Below, piece by piece: positions 24,366-32,507 of a DNA stretch of 32,706 nt. The DNA is from JBHFEI01 sp041928815. GTDB taxonomy: Bacteria > Pseudomonadota > Alphaproteobacteria > Rhizobiales > Rhizobiaceae. Location of the stretch: positions 1 to 32,706 of the forward strand of contig NZ_JBHFEI010000024.1 in the NCBI RefSeq assembly GCF_041928815.1, read 5' to 3'. A model generated the notes under the pieces. It was not told the origin of the DNA. It saw nothing but the letters and a program-made list of their open reading frames with translations, and did no database searches. The position numbers and the translations under genes were made by a program. The first letter of the stretch is position 1. Each line of letters opens with the position of its first letter.

Positions 24366-25184
24366 TCAGTCCTTGCTCTTGCCGAAAAGGAGAAGGAAGG
24401 CGGAGCCGACCAGCGTCATCGAGGCGAGCATGATCAGCGTCGAGAGCGAGAAGAGGATCGGCACATTGGAATTGTGGGAGCTCGCCTGGACCCATTCGTA
24501 GAGCGGCAGGGTCTGCACCGATCCCTTCAGCAGCAGGGAATGGGCGAGGTCGTTGAAGGAGAGGAGGAAGCCGAACATCGTGGCGCTAACGATGCCGGGC
24601 AGGATCAGCGGGAACTCGACGTCGCGAAACGCCTGCCAGCGCGTCGCACCGAGATCGCCGGCGGCCTCCAGCAGCCGCGTGTCGAAGCGCAGCGTGTTGA
24701 CGAGCAGCGCCAGCAGCGAGAAGGGATAGGCCCAGGTGAAGTGGCCGAAGAACATCGACCACCAGCCGAGCCGCAGGCCGAGGATGACGCGGAAATAGAG
24801 GAAGATCGCCACGCCGACGAGAATGCCGGGGACGAAAAGCGGAAACAGGAATGCGCCCAGCACCAGTCCGCGCTGCTTCAGCACCGGGATGACGCGGGCG
24901 ACGACGATGGAAGCGAGCGCGCAGCTGATGCCGACCGCGACGCCGAGCCAGATGCTGCTGGCGAGCGGCGCGATCCACCGGCCGTCGGCGAAGAGCTTTC
25001 CATACCATTCGAGCGTGAAGTCGCGCGGGATGCCGCTCAAGGGATCGCCGCTGACCGACATCAGCGCCAGCCAGAGCACCGGCAGGTAGATCAGCGCCAG
25101 CATGGCGAAGCCGGCGATCCCGGCAAAGGCGGCGCCGGCCCGCTCGGAGAGCGGCGGGCGCACGGTGACGGCGGTCGCGCTCAT
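24366..25184 (-). CDS. Spermidine/putrescine-type ABC permease, PotC-like
   Basis: This is the second membrane subunit of a PotABCD-type importer. The 272-residue protein has six or so hydrophobic segments (for example FAGIAGFAMLALIYLPVLWL) and the conserved cytoplasmic loop EAAGDLGATRWQAFRDVEFPLILPGI that docks on the ATPase. The ATG overlaps the stop of the preceding permease gene (ATGA). An open frame continuing upstream is not homologous. Family members move polyamines, opines, and other small amines or acids, so the ligand cannot be read from this subunit. Confidence 0.93.
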   Translation of the reverse strand: MSATAVTVRPPLSERAGAAFAGIAGFAMLALIYLPVLWLALMSVSGDPLSGIPRDFTLEWYGKLFADGRWIAPLASSIWLGVAVGISCALASIVVARVIPVLKQRGLVLGAFLFPLFVPGILVGVAIFLYFRVILGLRLGWWSMFFGHFTWAYPFSLLALLVNTLRFDTRLLEAAGDLGATRWQAFRDVEFPLILPGIVSATMFGFLLSFNDLAHSLLLKGSVQTLPLYEWVQASSHNSNVPILFSLSTLIMLASMTLVGSAFLLLFGKSKD

Positions 25185-26044
25185 CGGCCGGTTCCCTCGA
25201 AGATCGGCGCCGAGACGGGCAGCCGCCGCATCAGGAGCCGGAGCAGGACGAGCAGCACGGCGACAACGAGGAGGACGACGACGGAGAGCGCAGCGGCGAC
25301 GGGATAGTTCACCACCTGGATCAGGCTTGCGAGCGACGAGCCGAGCATGTTGACGTTTCCGCCGCCGAGGAGTTGCGGCACGACCGTCTCGCCGAGCATC
25401 GGCACGAAGGTGAAGATGATGCCGGCTACGATGCCGGGAAGCGCCAGCGGCAGCATGACGTCGAGGAAGACACGGTGCGGCGGCGCGCCGAGATCGCGCG
25501 CGGCGTTGATCAGCTCGTCGTCGATCAGCGTCATCGTCAGGTAGATCGGCAGCACCATGGTCGGGAAGCTCGGGCCGAGCAGGCCGAGATGCACCGAGAA
25601 ATCGGAAAAAAGCAGCCATTCGAGCGGCCGATCGATCAGGCCGAGATCGATCAGCGCCGTGTTGACCGGCCCGTTGCGCGACAGGATCGGGCGGAACACC
25701 ATGGTGCGCGAGGCGATCGAGATGAAGAAGGGAATGGTCAATAGCGTCAGCACGATCGCCTTCACCTTGGCCGAGGTCACCTTCTTCGCCAGCCAGATGC
25801 TGAACGGGATGGCGACGACGAGTTCGATCAGCGTCACCGTCACCGCGATCCTGAGCGTCTTCCAGATAACGAGGTCGCGGCCCGATGCCACGATCTGGCC
25901 ATAGGCGGAAAGCGTCGGCTCGGCGACGAACTGGTAGTTCTCCATGGCGAGGAAGGACCAGAGGACGAGAGCCGCGACGGGGACGAGAAGCAGCACGACC
26001 CAGGCCGTCAGGAACAGGGTAAAGGCGGTTTTGCTGAAGACCAT
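25181..26044 (-). CDS. Spermidine/putrescine-type ABC permease, PotB-like
   Basis: This is the first membrane subunit of the importer. The 287-residue protein starts MVFSKTAFTLFLTAWVVLLLVPVAA with a membrane helix, contains IPFFISIASRTMVFRPILS and has the docking loop NAARDLGAPPHRVFLDVMLPLALPGI. ATG 26044 is preceded by AGGA. It lies 62 bp after the binding-protein stop, with a strong hairpin in between, and overlaps the next permease by 4 nt. Confidence 0.93.
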   Translation of the reverse strand: MVFSKTAFTLFLTAWVVLLLVPVAALVLWSFLAMENYQFVAEPTLSAYGQIVASGRDLVIWKTLRIAVTVTLIELVVAIPFSIWLAKKVTSAKVKAIVLTLLTIPFFISIASRTMVFRPILSRNGPVNTALIDLGLIDRPLEWLLFSDFSVHLGLLGPSFPTMVLPIYLTMTLIDDELINAARDLGAPPHRVFLDVMLPLALPGIVAGIIFTFVPMLGETVVPQLLGGGNVNMLGSSLASLIQVVNYPVAAALSVVVLLVVAVLLVLLRLLMRRLPVSAPIFEGTGR

Positions 26045-26066
26045 GGTGTCGTTCCTGCGCGGCAAG

Positions 26067-26093
26067 ATGGCGGGGGAGCGCCTCCCCCGCCAT
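26067..26093 (-). other. Strong intercistronic hairpin between binding-protein and permease genes
   Basis: A perfect 12-bp stem, ATGGCGGGGGAG and CTCCCCCGCCAT, closes a 3-nt loop CGC. There is no T tract. In ABC importer operons such structures keep binding-protein mRNA abundant relative to the permeases by stabilising its 3' end or causing partial termination; that role is inferred here. Confidence 0.7.
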
Positions 26094-26106
26094 GGATCAT
26101 AGCTAA

Positions 26107-27264
26107 TCAGGCGTTGCGGAAGCGGTCGAATTCGGCTTCGATCGCCTGGAGGTTGGAGGGCGCCGCGTTCTGCCAGAACTCCTTGGCGGTGAATTTCTGC
26201 TTCACCTTCTCGATGTTGGCCTCGATCGCCTTGACGTCCGTTTCCGGCAGGTTGTTCGCCTTGGCGTAGTCGAGCCCGGTTTCCGGCAGGGCGGTGGCGT
26301 AGCCGCGCAGCGTCGCGATCTTCGAGGCATAGGCACCGCCGAGGAAGCCTTCGAGCGCCTTGGCGACCAGCGGCATCTTGCCCCGCTCGGCGACCTGCGT
26401 CGGCACATAGGCGCAGATGACCCACTTGTTGTAGCCTTCCGTGGTGGTCGCGTATTCGACCGCGCCGCCCTTCTTCTTCACCTCCAGCACCGCCGGCTCC
26501 CAGCAATTGATGGCGATGACCTCCTTGCTCGCGAGCAGATCGACGGACTCCTCCCAGGTCGACCACATCGTGCGGAACTGGCCGGCCTGCTTGCGGGCGA
26601 TGAGGAAGTCGGCGACGACCTTCGCCTCCTCCGCCGTCATGTTGGAGGGTTCGGCGATCTTCGCCTTGCCGCTGGCATTGAGATAGATCGCGGCGAGCGG
26701 GAAGGTCGTCATCCAGTTGTTCTCGAGCGCGACGCGGCCCTTCGTCTTCTCGTTCTCGAACAGGATCTCGTAGGAATAGGGCGCCGAGCCGCCGATCTCG
26801 TCGGGATAGAAGGCGAAGCTGTCGGCGTTCATGACGACCGGCAGGCCGAACTGGGTGCCGGTCGGCCCCTGCGCCAGCGGCGATTTCAGCACGTCGTCGG
26901 GGATCTTCGACCAGCTCGGGATGCCCTCGCCCGTCAACGGCATGAAGAAGCCCTTCTCGCCGAGGTCGTCCTCGATGCCGCCGTCCATCAGGAGGATGTC
27001 GATGCGCTCGCCGATCGTGTTGGCGACGACCTCCTGGCGGAAGATACCGGGGTCGCTCGCCATGCCCTCGAAGGCGACCTTGACGCCGGTGCTTTCCTCG
27101 AAGGCGGTCCAGTCGTCGAGCGCCGCCGTCTCGACGCCCATGATGGTGACGGTGTTGTCCTCGGCGTAAGCACGGCGCAGGAAGGCGGGGGCGGCGAGCA
27201 GGCTCGCGGCGCCGGCCGAGGTCTTCAAGAGGGTGCGGCGGGAAAATGTCAGGCGGTTGTTCAT
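26107..27264 (-). CDS. Extracellular solute-binding protein of the Pot-type importer, Tat-exported
   Basis: The 385-residue protein begins with a twin-arginine signal (FSRRTLLKTSAGAASLLAAP) and likely cleavage after RRAYA and before EDNTV. The mature part is a type II periplasmic binding fold of the PotD/PotF class, with MGVETAALDDWTAFEESTGV at its start and NCWEPAVLEVKKKGGAVEYA in the second lobe. Export by Tat suggests folding before secretion. It is the second gene of the operon, 57 bp after the ATPase gene. Ligand unknown; a lactam, hydantoin or omega-amino acid would fit the enzymes encoded nearby. Confidence 0.92.
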   Translation of the reverse strand: MNNRLTFSRRTLLKTSAGAASLLAAPAFLRRAYAEDNTVTIMGVETAALDDWTAFEESTGVKVAFEGMASDPGIFRQEVVANTIGERIDILLMDGGIEDDLGEKGFFMPLTGEGIPSWSKIPDDVLKSPLAQGPTGTQFGLPVVMNADSFAFYPDEIGGSAPYSYEILFENEKTKGRVALENNWMTTFPLAAIYLNASGKAKIAEPSNMTAEEAKVVADFLIARKQAGQFRTMWSTWEESVDLLASKEVIAINCWEPAVLEVKKKGGAVEYATTTEGYNKWVICAYVPTQVAERGKMPLVAKALEGFLGGAYASKIATLRGYATALPETGLDYAKANNLPETDVKAIEANIEKVKQKFTAKEFWQNAAPSNLQAIEAEFDRFRNA

Positions 27265-27321
27265 GTCGTTCCACTCCTTGTTATGATTGTCGTTTGATGC
27301 GGGCAGGATCCGTAGCGGATC

Positions 27322-28410
27322 TCAGGCCGCGACGGGGGCGATCCGCGCATCCGCCTCGTCCCAGGCGAGCGATACGGGGCCGGGCGCGCGCGACGCGCCG
27401 TCGAAGGTGAGCGCATGGATGCGGCCGCCGGCCGTTTCGACCACGTGCTCCGTCGATCGGCCCTTGTACACGCTTGCCGCCAGCGTGCCCGAGACAAGCC
27501 CGGTTGCCGCGATGCGCACCTTCTCGGCCCTGACCATCAGGGCCGCAGGCTCGCCCGGCCGTGGCGGCGCCCGCCCGGTCCATTGCCCGGTAAAACCGCC
27601 ACTTGCCGTTCCGACCGTGACGCGATCGCCGCTGACGGCCTCGATACGGCCGCGCAGGATGTTCTCGACGCCCATGAAATTGCCGACGAAATCGCTGACG
27701 GGGCGCTCGAAGAGGTCGGAGGGCTTGCCCTCCTGCTCGATGCGTCCGCGGCGCATCAGCACGACGCGGTCGCTCATCGTCAGCGCCTCTTCCTGGCTGT
27801 GGGTGATGTAGACGAAGGTCATGCCGAAATGGCGCTGCAACTGGAGGAGCTCGATCTGCATGTCGAGGCGCAGCCGCTCGTCGAGCGCGCCGAGCGGTTC
27901 GTCGAGCAGCAGGATCTCCGGCTTGCAGATAATCGCGCGGGCGAGCGCGACGCGCTGGCGCTCGCCGCCGGAAAGCTGGTGGATGCGGCGGTCGGCCTTG
28001 TCGCCGAGACGGACGGTGTCGAGCATCGCCAGCGCCTGGCGGACCCTGCCCGCCGGATCGACGCCGCGCAGCTTCAGCGGATAGGCGACGTTCTCGCCGA
28101 CGGTCATGTGCGGAAAGAGGGCGTAGTGCTGGAAGACGGTGGCGACATTGCGCTTGTGCGGCGGCAGGCCGAGCACGTCCGCGCCGCCGATCGCCAGCCG
28201 CTCGATCGCGCTCGGATGGTCGAGGCCGGCGATGAGGCGGAGCAGCGTCGTCTTGCCGGAGCCGCTCTGGCCGAGAATCGTCAGGAATTCGCCCTTGCGG
28301 GCGCTGACGGTCACGGCGTCGAGCGCCCGCACCGGTCCATAGGCGCGCGTCGCGCCGACGATCTCCAGCGCCAGCCCCGACTTGTCTTCCACGCCAGCCC
28401 CCGACGTCAT
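27322..28410 (-). CDS. Spermidine/putrescine-type ABC ATPase, PotA-like
   Basis: This is the ATPase that drives the importer. The 362-residue protein has Walker A GQSGSGKT (47-54), Q-loop ATVFQHYALFPHMTVGEN, signature LSGGERQRVALARAI, Walker B ILLLDEPLGALD and a C-terminal TOBE-like region from about residue 245. ATG 28410 follows AGGTGG with 4-nt spacing; an upstream extension of the frame is non-homologous. It is the first gene of its operon and faces hyuB across a regulatory region with two operator copies. Confidence 0.94.
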   Translation of the reverse strand: MTSGAGVEDKSGLALEIVGATRAYGPVRALDAVTVSARKGEFLTILGQSGSGKTTLLRLIAGLDHPSAIERLAIGGADVLGLPPHKRNVATVFQHYALFPHMTVGENVAYPLKLRGVDPAGRVRQALAMLDTVRLGDKADRRIHQLSGGERQRVALARAIICKPEILLLDEPLGALDERLRLDMQIELLQLQRHFGMTFVYITHSQEEALTMSDRVVLMRRGRIEQEGKPSDLFERPVSDFVGNFMGVENILRGRIEAVSGDRVTVGTASGGFTGQWTGRAPPRPGEPAALMVRAEKVRIAATGLVSGTLAASVYKGRSTEHVVETAGGRIHALTFDGASRAPGPVSLAWDEADARIAPVAA

Positions 28411-28497
28411 CCGTCCACCTCGTTTACGATTCGGCTTCGCCCGCAGGCGCCCAGGCGCGTTGCCCGTCATGCTGCGCCTGCACAGTGATGGATGAAA

Positions 28498-28526
28498 CTT
28501 ATATCGTGATCTGTGATCACACAATC
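28498..28526 (-). promoter_or_regulatory. Candidate potA promoter overlapping an operator
   Basis: On the minus strand TATAAG (28498-28503) is a good -10 box, and GATTGT (28521-28526) with 17-bp spacing, or ATTGTG with 16, can serve as -35. The operator copy at 28505-28521 fills the spacer, so a bound protein would block polymerase. The transcript would have about an 80-nt leader before potA. Confidence 0.5.
28505..28521. promoter_or_regulatory. Operator, copy 2 (CGTGATCTGTGATCACA)
   Basis: This 17-mer contains the perfect palindrome TGTGATCACA plus an extra overlapping GTGATC half site. An identical 17-mer lies 109 bp away at 28614-28630 in the same orientation. Confidence 0.7.
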
Positions 28527-28577
28527 GAATTTTTTCCGATTTCCGCTATTGTGCGTAGCAGCATGCCCCTTGCCGTC

Positions 28578-28606
28578 TTGCGAGGGAAAAACCTTTGCGC
28601 TAGGAC
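28578..28606 (+). promoter_or_regulatory. Candidate hyuBA promoter
   Basis: TTGCGA (28578-28583) and TAGGAC (28601-28606) are separated by exactly 17 bp, and the start of transcription would fall at the edge of the next operator copy. The -10 box is weak by E. coli standards but acceptable in alphaproteobacteria. Confidence 0.4.
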
Positions 28607-28613
28607 CGAAGAA

Positions 28614-28630
28614 CGTGATCTGTGATCACA
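28614..28630. promoter_or_regulatory. Operator, copy 3 (CGTGATCTGTGATCACA)
   Basis: This is identical over 17 nt to the copy at 28505-28521. It lies 15 bp before the hyuB start codon, at or just after the predicted transcription start, a typical repressor position. Confidence 0.7.
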
Positions 28631-28644
28631 AAAGAGGGGATGCC

Positions 28645-30444
28645 GTGACAGAAGAAAACCATCGGGACGCCGCGCCGGCGACGATCGAGCCGCATATGCT
28701 GTCGGTCCTGTCGTCGCGCCTGTCGGCGATCGTCAGGGAAATGAACGCGACGCTGATGAAGTCGAGCCGCTCCTCGGTGATCAAGAATTCGCGGGATTTC
28801 TCCTGCGGCCTGCTCACCTTCGATCATCGGCTGCTCTCGGTCGAGGACTGCATCCCGATCCACATCGCCGCCCTCGAGCTTGCCACCAAGCCGATCACGG
28901 AGTTCTTCGACGACATCCGCCCAGGTGACGCCTTCATGAACAATTGCCCCTATACCGGCAATTCGCACCATGCCGACATGACGCTCTGCGTGCCGGTCTT
29001 CGTCGGCGACCAACCGATGTTCTGGACGCTGGCGCGCGCGCATCATGCCGATATCGGCGCGCCGATCCCTTCCACCTACCTGCCGGAGGCGAAGACGATC
29101 TACGAGGAGGGCGTGCATCTCCCGTGTGTCCAGATCCAGCAGGATTTCAGGGATCGCGCCGACATCATCCGCATGTGCCGGACCAAGATCCGCGTCGCCG
29201 ATCTCTGGTACGGCGACTATCTCGCGCAGGTCGGCGCCTGCCGCGTCGGCGAGCGGCGGCTGAACGAGCTCGCCGATCGTTACGGCCTCGACGTCATCCG
29301 CGCCTTCATCCGCGAATGGATGGCCTATGGCGAACGGCGCATGGATGCCGAGATCCGCAAATTGCCGAAGGGCACATGGTCGTTCTCGACACGGCACGAT
29401 CCGGTGCCGGGCATCGCCGACGACGGTATTCCGGTCAATGTAACGGTGGAGATCCGCCCGGAGGACGGCGAGATCATCGTCGACGCCACCGACAACATCG
29501 ACTGCATCGCCGGCGGCCTCAACCTCACCGAATGCACGGCGACCGCGGCCTGCCGCATCGGCGTCTTCTACAATCTCGACCCGACGCTGCCACACAACGA
29601 GGGCAGCGCCTCGCGCATCAAGATCCGGCTGCGGGAAAACTGCGCGCTGGGCATTCCGCGCTATCCGGTCGGCACCTCGGTCGCCACCACCAACCTGTCG
29701 AGCCGGCTGATCACGGCGGTCGCCGCCTGCTTCGCCGAACTCGGCGAGCCGCACGGCATGGCGGAGATGGCCTATTCGCAGGCCTTGGGTGAAGCCGTCA
29801 TCTCCGGCAACGACGCGACGCGCGACGACCTCCCCTATGTCAACCAGATCTTCGTCGGCTATGGCGGCGGCGGCGCGATCCACGGCCATGACGGCTGGCT
29901 TGCCTCGGGGGCGGCCTGCGACGGCGGGCAGATGGCGCTCGATTCGATCGAGATCAACGAGGCGATGTACCCGATCCTCATCGAATCGCGCGGCTGCGCC
30001 GTCGATTCGGGCGGTCCGGGCGAATGGGAGGGTGCGCCGGGCATCGAGGGCGTTTACCGGCCGCTTGCCGGTCGCATGACCGCCTTCTGGGGGTCTGATG
30101 GCGATGTGACGCCGGCGCGCGGCGTGCGCGGCGGTGGCGATGCCGCCACCTCCGGCAACTGGCTGCGCAGGTCGGACGGCACGATACGCACCCTCCCCGC
30201 CTTCGGCGACGTAACGATCGGCGCCGACGAGGCGATCGCGTTTCGCGCCTGCGGCGGCGGCGGCTACGGCGATCCGAGAAAGCGCGACGTCGCCCGGGTA
30301 CTGCGCTCGGTGCGGCGCGGCTGGATCACGCCGGAGCGGGCGCGCGACGTCTACGGCGTCGCCATCGTGCCGGCAACGGACGGGCTCGGTGTCGAGATCG
30401 ACGAGGATGGGACGCGCGCGCTGCGCGCCGGAGAGACGGCATGA
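28645..30444 (+). CDS. hyuB: Hydantoinase/oxoprolinase subunit B (HyuB family)
   Basis: Together with HyuA this subunit forms an ATP-dependent amidohydrolase; family members open N-methylhydantoin, 5-oxoproline or lactam rings, or carboxylate acetophenone. The 599-residue protein shows the family block PGDAFMNNCPYTGNSHHADM (93-112), then RAHHADIGAPIPST, LPHNEGSASRIKIRLREN and the C-terminal FRACGGGGYGDPRKRD. GTG 28645 is chosen because AGAGGGGA precedes it and an upstream extension of the frame runs through the operator. It is the first gene of the plus-strand unit and its stop overlaps the hyuA start (ATGA). Confidence 0.92.
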   Translation: MTEENHRDAAPATIEPHMLSVLSSRLSAIVREMNATLMKSSRSSVIKNSRDFSCGLLTFDHRLLSVEDCIPIHIAALELATKPITEFFDDIRPGDAFMNNCPYTGNSHHADMTLCVPVFVGDQPMFWTLARAHHADIGAPIPSTYLPEAKTIYEEGVHLPCVQIQQDFRDRADIIRMCRTKIRVADLWYGDYLAQVGACRVGERRLNELADRYGLDVIRAFIREWMAYGERRMDAEIRKLPKGTWSFSTRHDPVPGIADDGIPVNVTVEIRPEDGEIIVDATDNIDCIAGGLNLTECTATAACRIGVFYNLDPTLPHNEGSASRIKIRLRENCALGIPRYPVGTSVATTNLSSRLITAVAACFAELGEPHGMAEMAYSQALGEAVISGNDATRDDLPYVNQIFVGYGGGGAIHGHDGWLASGAACDGGQMALDSIEINEAMYPILIESRGCAVDSGGPGEWEGAPGIEGVYRPLAGRMTAFWGSDGDVTPARGVRGGGDAATSGNWLRRSDGTIRTLPAFGDVTIGADEAIAFRACGGGGYGDPRKRDVARVLRSVRRGWITPERARDVYGVAIVPATDGLGVEIDEDGTRALRAGETA

Positions 30445-32507
30445 CCCTGCATGACTACACCGCCTGCATCGACATCGGCGGCACCTTCACCGACTGCCTC
30501 GTCGAGGACGCGGCGGGCCGCACCCACATCTTCAAGGCGGCGACAACGCCCGGCGACTTCCAGAACGGGTTCATGGACAGCCTCGCCATCGCCGCGGAGC
30601 ATTTCGGCCTCGACCTGAAGCGCTTCCTTGCCGCCACCCGCCAGATCGTCCACGGCTCGACCGTCTCGACCAATGCGCTGGTCGAGATGAAGGTGGCGCC
30701 GACCGGCTATCTCTGCAACGAAGGCCATCTCGACGTGCTCGTCATGCGCGAGGCGGTGAGAAAGCCCGTCTTCTCCTGGCGGCTCGATTTTCCCGATCCC
30801 TATATCCCGCGCAGCCACACGATGGGCATTCGCGGCCGCATCGACGCGGGCGGCAACGAACTGACGCCGCTCGACGAGGACGGCGTGCGCAAGGCGGTTG
30901 TCGCGATGAAGGCGGCGGGGCTGAAGGCGATCGGCGTCGCCTATCTCTGGTCGATCCTCAACCCTTCCCATGAACTGCGCACGCGCGCGATCATCCGCGA
31001 GATCTGGCCCGAGGTGCCGGTCACGCTCAGCCACCAGCTGAACCCCGTCGGCCGCGAATATCGCCGCTCGATCGCCACCGTCATCGATGCCTCGCTGCAG
31101 CCGACGGTCAGCACCTATATCACCAAGCTGATCGACGCGCTGACGGAGGCCGGCTACACCAACGAACTTCTGCTCGCCAACTGCGTCGGCGGCATGATGC
31201 CGCCGGACGACCTGATCGCCCGGCCGATCTATTCGGTGATGTCCGGCCCGACGCTCGCCCCCGTCGCCGCTCGGTTCCTGACGCGCGAGAAGAACGTCAT
31301 TGTCGCCGACATGGGCGGCACCACCTTCGACGTCTCCGCCATCCGCGACGGCCACCTGATCGTCTCGCAGGAGGCGATGATCGGCAACGACATGCTGGGG
31401 ATTTCCAAGATCGACGTGCGCTCGGTCGGCGCCGGCGGCGGCAGCCTCGCCTATGTCGATGCCGGGGGCATGCTGCATGTCGGCCCGGAAAGCGCCAGCG
31501 CCCGGCCGGGCCCGGCCTGCTACGGCCGCGGCGGCACCAAGCCGACCGTCACCGACGCCAACCTGCTTCTCGGCATCCTCGACGAGAACAATTTTCTTGG
31601 CGGCCGCATGGTGCTCGACCGCAAGGCTGCGGAAGACGCGATGGCGCCGCTCGCCGCCGCGCTCGGCCTCAGCCTGGAGGACACGGCCTATTCGATCTAC
31701 ACGACCAGCAACAATGTCATGGTCGGGCTGATCGAGGACATGACGGTCAAGGAGGGGATCAACCCGCGCGACAGCCAGCTCGTCGTCGGCGGCGGGGCGA
31801 CGGCCGCCCATATCTGCGAGATCGCCAACGAGCTCGGCATCGCCCGCGTGCTCATCCCGCGCTTCGCCGCCGGGCTTTCCGCCTATGGCGGGTTGATCTC
31901 CGACATCCGCTGGGAGGAGCAGGCGACCGTCATCACCGCGAGCGACCGCTTCGAGCCGGACCGGATCAACACGGCGATCGCGACACTCAAGGCCGGAGGC
32001 CAGGCCTTCCTCGACCGCGCCTCGGTGCCGAAGGCACGGCAGCGCTTCGAACTCCTGTTCATGGCGCGCTATCGCTACCAGTCCTGGGAGATCGAGGTGC
32101 CGCTGCCGATCGACGGCGAGACCGTCACGGATGCCGACCTGCCCGCCTTCGTCGCCGCTTTCCACGCGATGCACGAACGCATCTATTCGGTGAAGATGGA
32201 AAGCGACATCGTCGAGTTCACCACCTGGAAGCTGCGGGCGATCGGCGAAAAGCCGCGCCGTTCCGTCGAGGCCGGCATCCTGCCGGAAGCGACCAAGGCG
32301 GCAACGGCGGATCAGCGCCGCAGCGTCTATTTCCGCGAGCGCGGCGGCTTCGTCGATTGCCCGATCCACCAGGGCGACCGACTCGCCGCCGGCGCGATCA
32401 TCACCGGCCCGGCCGTGATCGAGGAACCGACGACGACCATCTACCTGCCGTCCAACGCCCGCGCCGTCACCGACCACGACGGCAACTACGTCGTGACGCT
32501 TCACTAG
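30441..32507 (+). CDS. hyuA: Hydantoinase/oxoprolinase subunit A (HyuA family)
   Basis: This is the ATP-binding subunit, with an actin-like fold that phosphorylates the amide oxygen of the substrate. The 688-residue protein has the N-terminal phosphate loop DIGGTFTDC (11-19), HGSTVSTNAL (71-80), a second loop VADMGGTTFDVS (288-299), VGAGGGSLAYVD and a C-terminal segment ending GPAVIEEPTTTIYLPSNARA and a few more residues, as in the family. It is thus full length. The stop TAG (32505-32507) sits exactly at the junction with an insertion sequence, and its G may belong to that element. Loss of any further downstream genes of the unit by the insertion is possible. Confidence 0.93.
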   Translation: MTLHDYTACIDIGGTFTDCLVEDAAGRTHIFKAATTPGDFQNGFMDSLAIAAEHFGLDLKRFLAATRQIVHGSTVSTNALVEMKVAPTGYLCNEGHLDVLVMREAVRKPVFSWRLDFPDPYIPRSHTMGIRGRIDAGGNELTPLDEDGVRKAVVAMKAAGLKAIGVAYLWSILNPSHELRTRAIIREIWPEVPVTLSHQLNPVGREYRRSIATVIDASLQPTVSTYITKLIDALTEAGYTNELLLANCVGGMMPPDDLIARPIYSVMSGPTLAPVAARFLTREKNVIVADMGGTTFDVSAIRDGHLIVSQEAMIGNDMLGISKIDVRSVGAGGGSLAYVDAGGMLHVGPESASARPGPACYGRGGTKPTVTDANLLLGILDENNFLGGRMVLDRKAAEDAMAPLAAALGLSLEDTAYSIYTTSNNVMVGLIEDMTVKEGINPRDSQLVVGGGATAAHICEIANELGIARVLIPRFAAGLSAYGGLISDIRWEEQATVITASDRFEPDRINTAIATLKAGGQAFLDRASVPKARQRFELLFMARYRYQSWEIEVPLPIDGETVTDADLPAFVAAFHAMHERIYSVKMESDIVEFTTWKLRAIGEKPRRSVEAGILPEATKAATADQRRSVYFRERGGFVDCPIHQGDRLAAGAIITGPAVIEEPTTTIYLPSNARAVTDHDGNYVVTLH

